DNA from: UBA7985 sp049612785
GTDB taxonomy: Bacteria; Pseudomonadota; Alphaproteobacteria; UBA7985
Length of the DNA stretch: 7,100 nucleotides
Assembly: GCA_049612785.1 (NCBI GenBank)
Contig: JBMZBW010000123.1
Span: 1-7,100, forward strand
Direction of reading: 5' to 3'
Shown here: positions 5,543 through 7,100 of the stretch, one piece after another
Layout of the letters: every line of letters starts with the position of its first letter
Numbering within the stretch: position 1 is the first letter of the stretch
Program-made: the position numbers and the translations under genes
The notes under the pieces: model-generated
What the model was told of the DNA's origin: nothing
The model's database searches: none
Seen by the model: the letters and a program-made list of their open reading frames with translations, nothing else

Positions 5543-6895
5543 ATGGGTATTGGCGAAAAAAACATCTTTCCGCACGACCAAGCCTCTCTGGACACCATGT
5601 TCCAATGGGCTAAGGCGCGCATTGAAGACGGCCCCGACCCTCGAAACGGCGCTCTAAGCCATGCCGAGCTGACTGCGCGTTTGGGGCAGACGGTGACAGA
5701 TCAAGGGCTGGGATGGGCGGAGGCTTTCCGCTTGTTTGAAGGCATCATTGCGCCTTCCACACGGCCTTTTAACCACCCCACCAGCCTCGCCTTTGTCGCC
5801 GCTGCACCCAGTCCGGCAGCGTTGGGTTTTGACGCCGTACTGGGTGCGGCAGAGATTTTCGCCGGCAACTGGGATGGCGGCTCTGGTGCGATTTACGCGG
5901 AGAACCAGACGATTGATTGGCTCGCTGGTCTGGCGGGGTTCTCATCCAAGGCTGGCGGGGTGTTTGTCTCTGGCGGCACTCTGGGCAATCTGTCGGCCCT
6001 GCATGCGGCTCGCGTCCGCTATCAGGCTTCGCATGAACACCGGCCCGAGCGCTATCGCATCCTGTGCAGCACCGAAGCGCACAGCAGCATCGAAGCGGTC
6101 GCCAAAGTCATGGACGCCGAATTGGTTCAAGTCTCCTCTGATGCTCAAGGTCGTATTGTGCTGAACGAGGCACGCGAGAAGCATCAGCAGCTCGACGGAA
6201 TCTTCGCCATTGTCGCTAACGCAGGAGCAACCAACAGCGGTGCCGTGGATGATATTGCAACGCTCGCCGACGTCGCCGCGGAAAAGGGCACTTGGCTGCA
6301 CGTCGACGGCGCCTATGGCTTGGCGGCTTTGGCTGACCCCGTAACGCGGCCCCTGTTCCACGGGATTGAGCGCGCTGACAGTTTTATCGTCGACCCCCAT
6401 AAGTGGCTCTTCGCGCCCTATGACAGCTGCGCACTGGTTTACCGGGATGCGGCGCAGGGGGCTGCGGCGCACGGGCAAAGTGGCGCTTATCTGGATACGC
6501 TGGACCAGGCAGCTTGGAACCCTTCAGACTTCGCGCTCCACCTCAGCCGTCGTGCTCGCGGCTTACCGCTGTGGTTTTCACTGGCCGTTTATGGTGCTGA
6601 AGCCTACGCCCAAGCCATCCGTAAGACGTGCGATATTGCTCAGGAAATCGCAGATGGGATCGAGAAGACAGACGGTCTGGATTTGATCCTTGGCCCACAG
6701 CTGACCGTGATTTTGTTTAAGGTGAAGGACAAGAGTGCCCCTGAACTGGCGGCATGGTCCGAAGAACATCGACGAAGCGGTTCACTGCTTTGCTTGCCCA
6801 CAACCTGGCAAGGCGAAACCGTGCTGCGGATCTGCGTGGTCAATCCGGAAACTGATCCTGACCACGTGCTGTCGGCTCTCAAAACAGCCCTGTAA
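5543..6895 (+). CDS. PLP-dependent group II decarboxylase-like enzyme
   Basis: This 450-residue cytoplasmic enzyme belongs to the fold-type I group II decarboxylase family (aromatic amino acid, glutamate and diaminobutyrate decarboxylases), often mislabelled as aminotransferase. Visible landmarks are NHPTSLAF (77-84), AENQTIDWLAGLAGF (119-133), the phosphate-binding SGGTLGNLSAL (143-153), STEAHSSIEA (176-185, His180 expected to stack on the cofactor), HVDGAYG (253-259, Asp255 for the pyridine nitrogen) and FIVDPHKWLF (281-290, Lys287 forming the Schiff base). The C-terminal small domain ends with LRICVVNPETD (428-438). It is slightly shorter than the usual 470-500 residues. The loop between Lys287 and RRARGLPLWF (336-345) is short and seems to lack the catalytic tyrosine of known decarboxylases, so decarboxylation is not assured. 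AGAGGGA at 5529-5535 lies 7 bases before the ATG and fixes the start. Substrate unknown; no functional link to its neighbours is evident. Confidence 0.9.
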   Translation: MGIGEKNIFPHDQASLDTMFQWAKARIEDGPDPRNGALSHAELTARLGQTVTDQGLGWAEAFRLFEGIIAPSTRPFNHPTSLAFVAAAPSPAALGFDAVLGAAEIFAGNWDGGSGAIYAENQTIDWLAGLAGFSSKAGGVFVSGGTLGNLSALHAARVRYQASHEHRPERYRILCSTEAHSSIEAVAKVMDAELVQVSSDAQGRIVLNEAREKHQQLDGIFAIVANAGATNSGAVDDIATLADVAAEKGTWLHVDGAYGLAALADPVTRPLFHGIERADSFIVDPHKWLFAPYDSCALVYRDAAQGAAAHGQSGAYLDTLDQAAWNPSDFALHLSRRARGLPLWFSLAVYGAEAYAQAIRKTCDIAQEIADGIEKTDGLDLILGPQLTVILFKVKDKSAPELAAWSEEHRRSGSLLCLPTTWQGETVLRICVVNPETDPDHVLSALKTAL

Positions 6896-7100
6896 ACGCA
6901 ACGGACCTCCTTTCCGCCTGAAACGGCCAAGGGCTGGCCGCTGGCGAACCCGATTTCCATCGAGAAGACGAAGCTTGGCGCGCGGACTTGCTGTATCGGA
7001 CCCATCGCAGCCGCCCTCGCTCCGCCTATTTCGCTACCTTGCTATAGTTCAAAATGCATTGCCTAACTGGGTACCATTTGGTCTTCTAACGGTATCCGCA
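6896..7100. other. Non-coding right end, no gene supported
   Basis: No reading frame here has convincing content. The segment after about 7030 is more AT-rich and includes TATAGT at 7043-7048 and the palindromes ATGCAT and GGTACC, but no paired -35 or downstream gene is visible before the window ends. Apart from the hairpin at 6924-6940 I see nothing definable. Confidence 0.4.
6924..6940. terminator. Possible hairpin after the PLP enzyme gene
   Basis: CGGCCA and TGGCCG form a perfect 6-bp stem with a 5-base loop (AGGGC), starting 29 bases after the stop codon. No T-run follows on either side, so if it ends transcription it is not a classical intrinsic terminator. The stem is short and could be chance. 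Confidence 0.3.

Noticed and set aside
7043..7048. TATAGT as the -10 of a promoter reading out of the right edge
   Set aside because: No acceptable -35 lies 16-18 bases upstream and no gene start is visible before the window ends.
1..7100. tRNA, rRNA, CRISPR array, insertion sequence or toxin-antitoxin pair
   Set aside because: No cloverleaf, repeated spacer pattern, terminal inverted repeats, transposase-like frame or small paired genes were seen on either strand.

Overview
The window looks like part of a bacterial chromosome, most likely from an alphaproteobacterium. This rests on the fairly GC-rich, densely coding sequence and on the type of secreted von Willebrand factor A protein present. 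The taxonomic call is soft because no marker gene is included. I see no rRNA, tRNA, CRISPR array, insertion sequence, integrase or phage gene.

Layout: the left 4.1 kb is a minus-strand block of four genes. Read in transcription order, it starts near 4046-4064 with a five-helix membrane histidine kinase (HisKA_3/DesK-like), overlapped by 4 bp by its NarL/FixJ-type response regulator (ending 2245). After a 115-bp gap come a 243-residue secreted protein of unknown family (2129-1398) and, 13 bp later, a secreted VWA-domain protein with an intact MIDAS site and three tandem beta-rich C-terminal repeats (1384-20). The right 2.8 kb is on the plus strand: a secreted PHB-depolymerase/feruloyl-esterase-like alpha/beta hydrolase (4352-5347) and, after a 195-bp gap, a PLP-dependent group II decarboxylase-like enzyme (5543-6895). 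The last 205 bp hold no gene I can support.

The most interesting signal is regulatory. Near-identical 14-bp inverted repeats (consensus GTGACRTTTGTCAS) lie upstream of the kinase gene (4106-4119) and upstream of the secreted-protein pair (2210-2223), and I noticed none elsewhere. The simplest reading is a self-contained circuit: the membrane kinase phosphorylates the regulator, which binds these boxes to control its own operon and the adjacent operon for two exported proteins. The kinase-side box is centred about 40 bp upstream of the inferred transcription start, a usual place for an activator, and the -35 there is poor. The signal sensed and the job of the exported pair cannot be read from sequence. 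An envelope-related role is an inference from location only.

Secondary oddities are the esterase start (a strong Shine-Dalgarno lies inside the ORF with no ATG behind it), the apparent absence of the catalytic-loop tyrosine in the group II decarboxylase-like protein, and two perfect 10-bp palindromes next to the regulator box in the kinase promoter.
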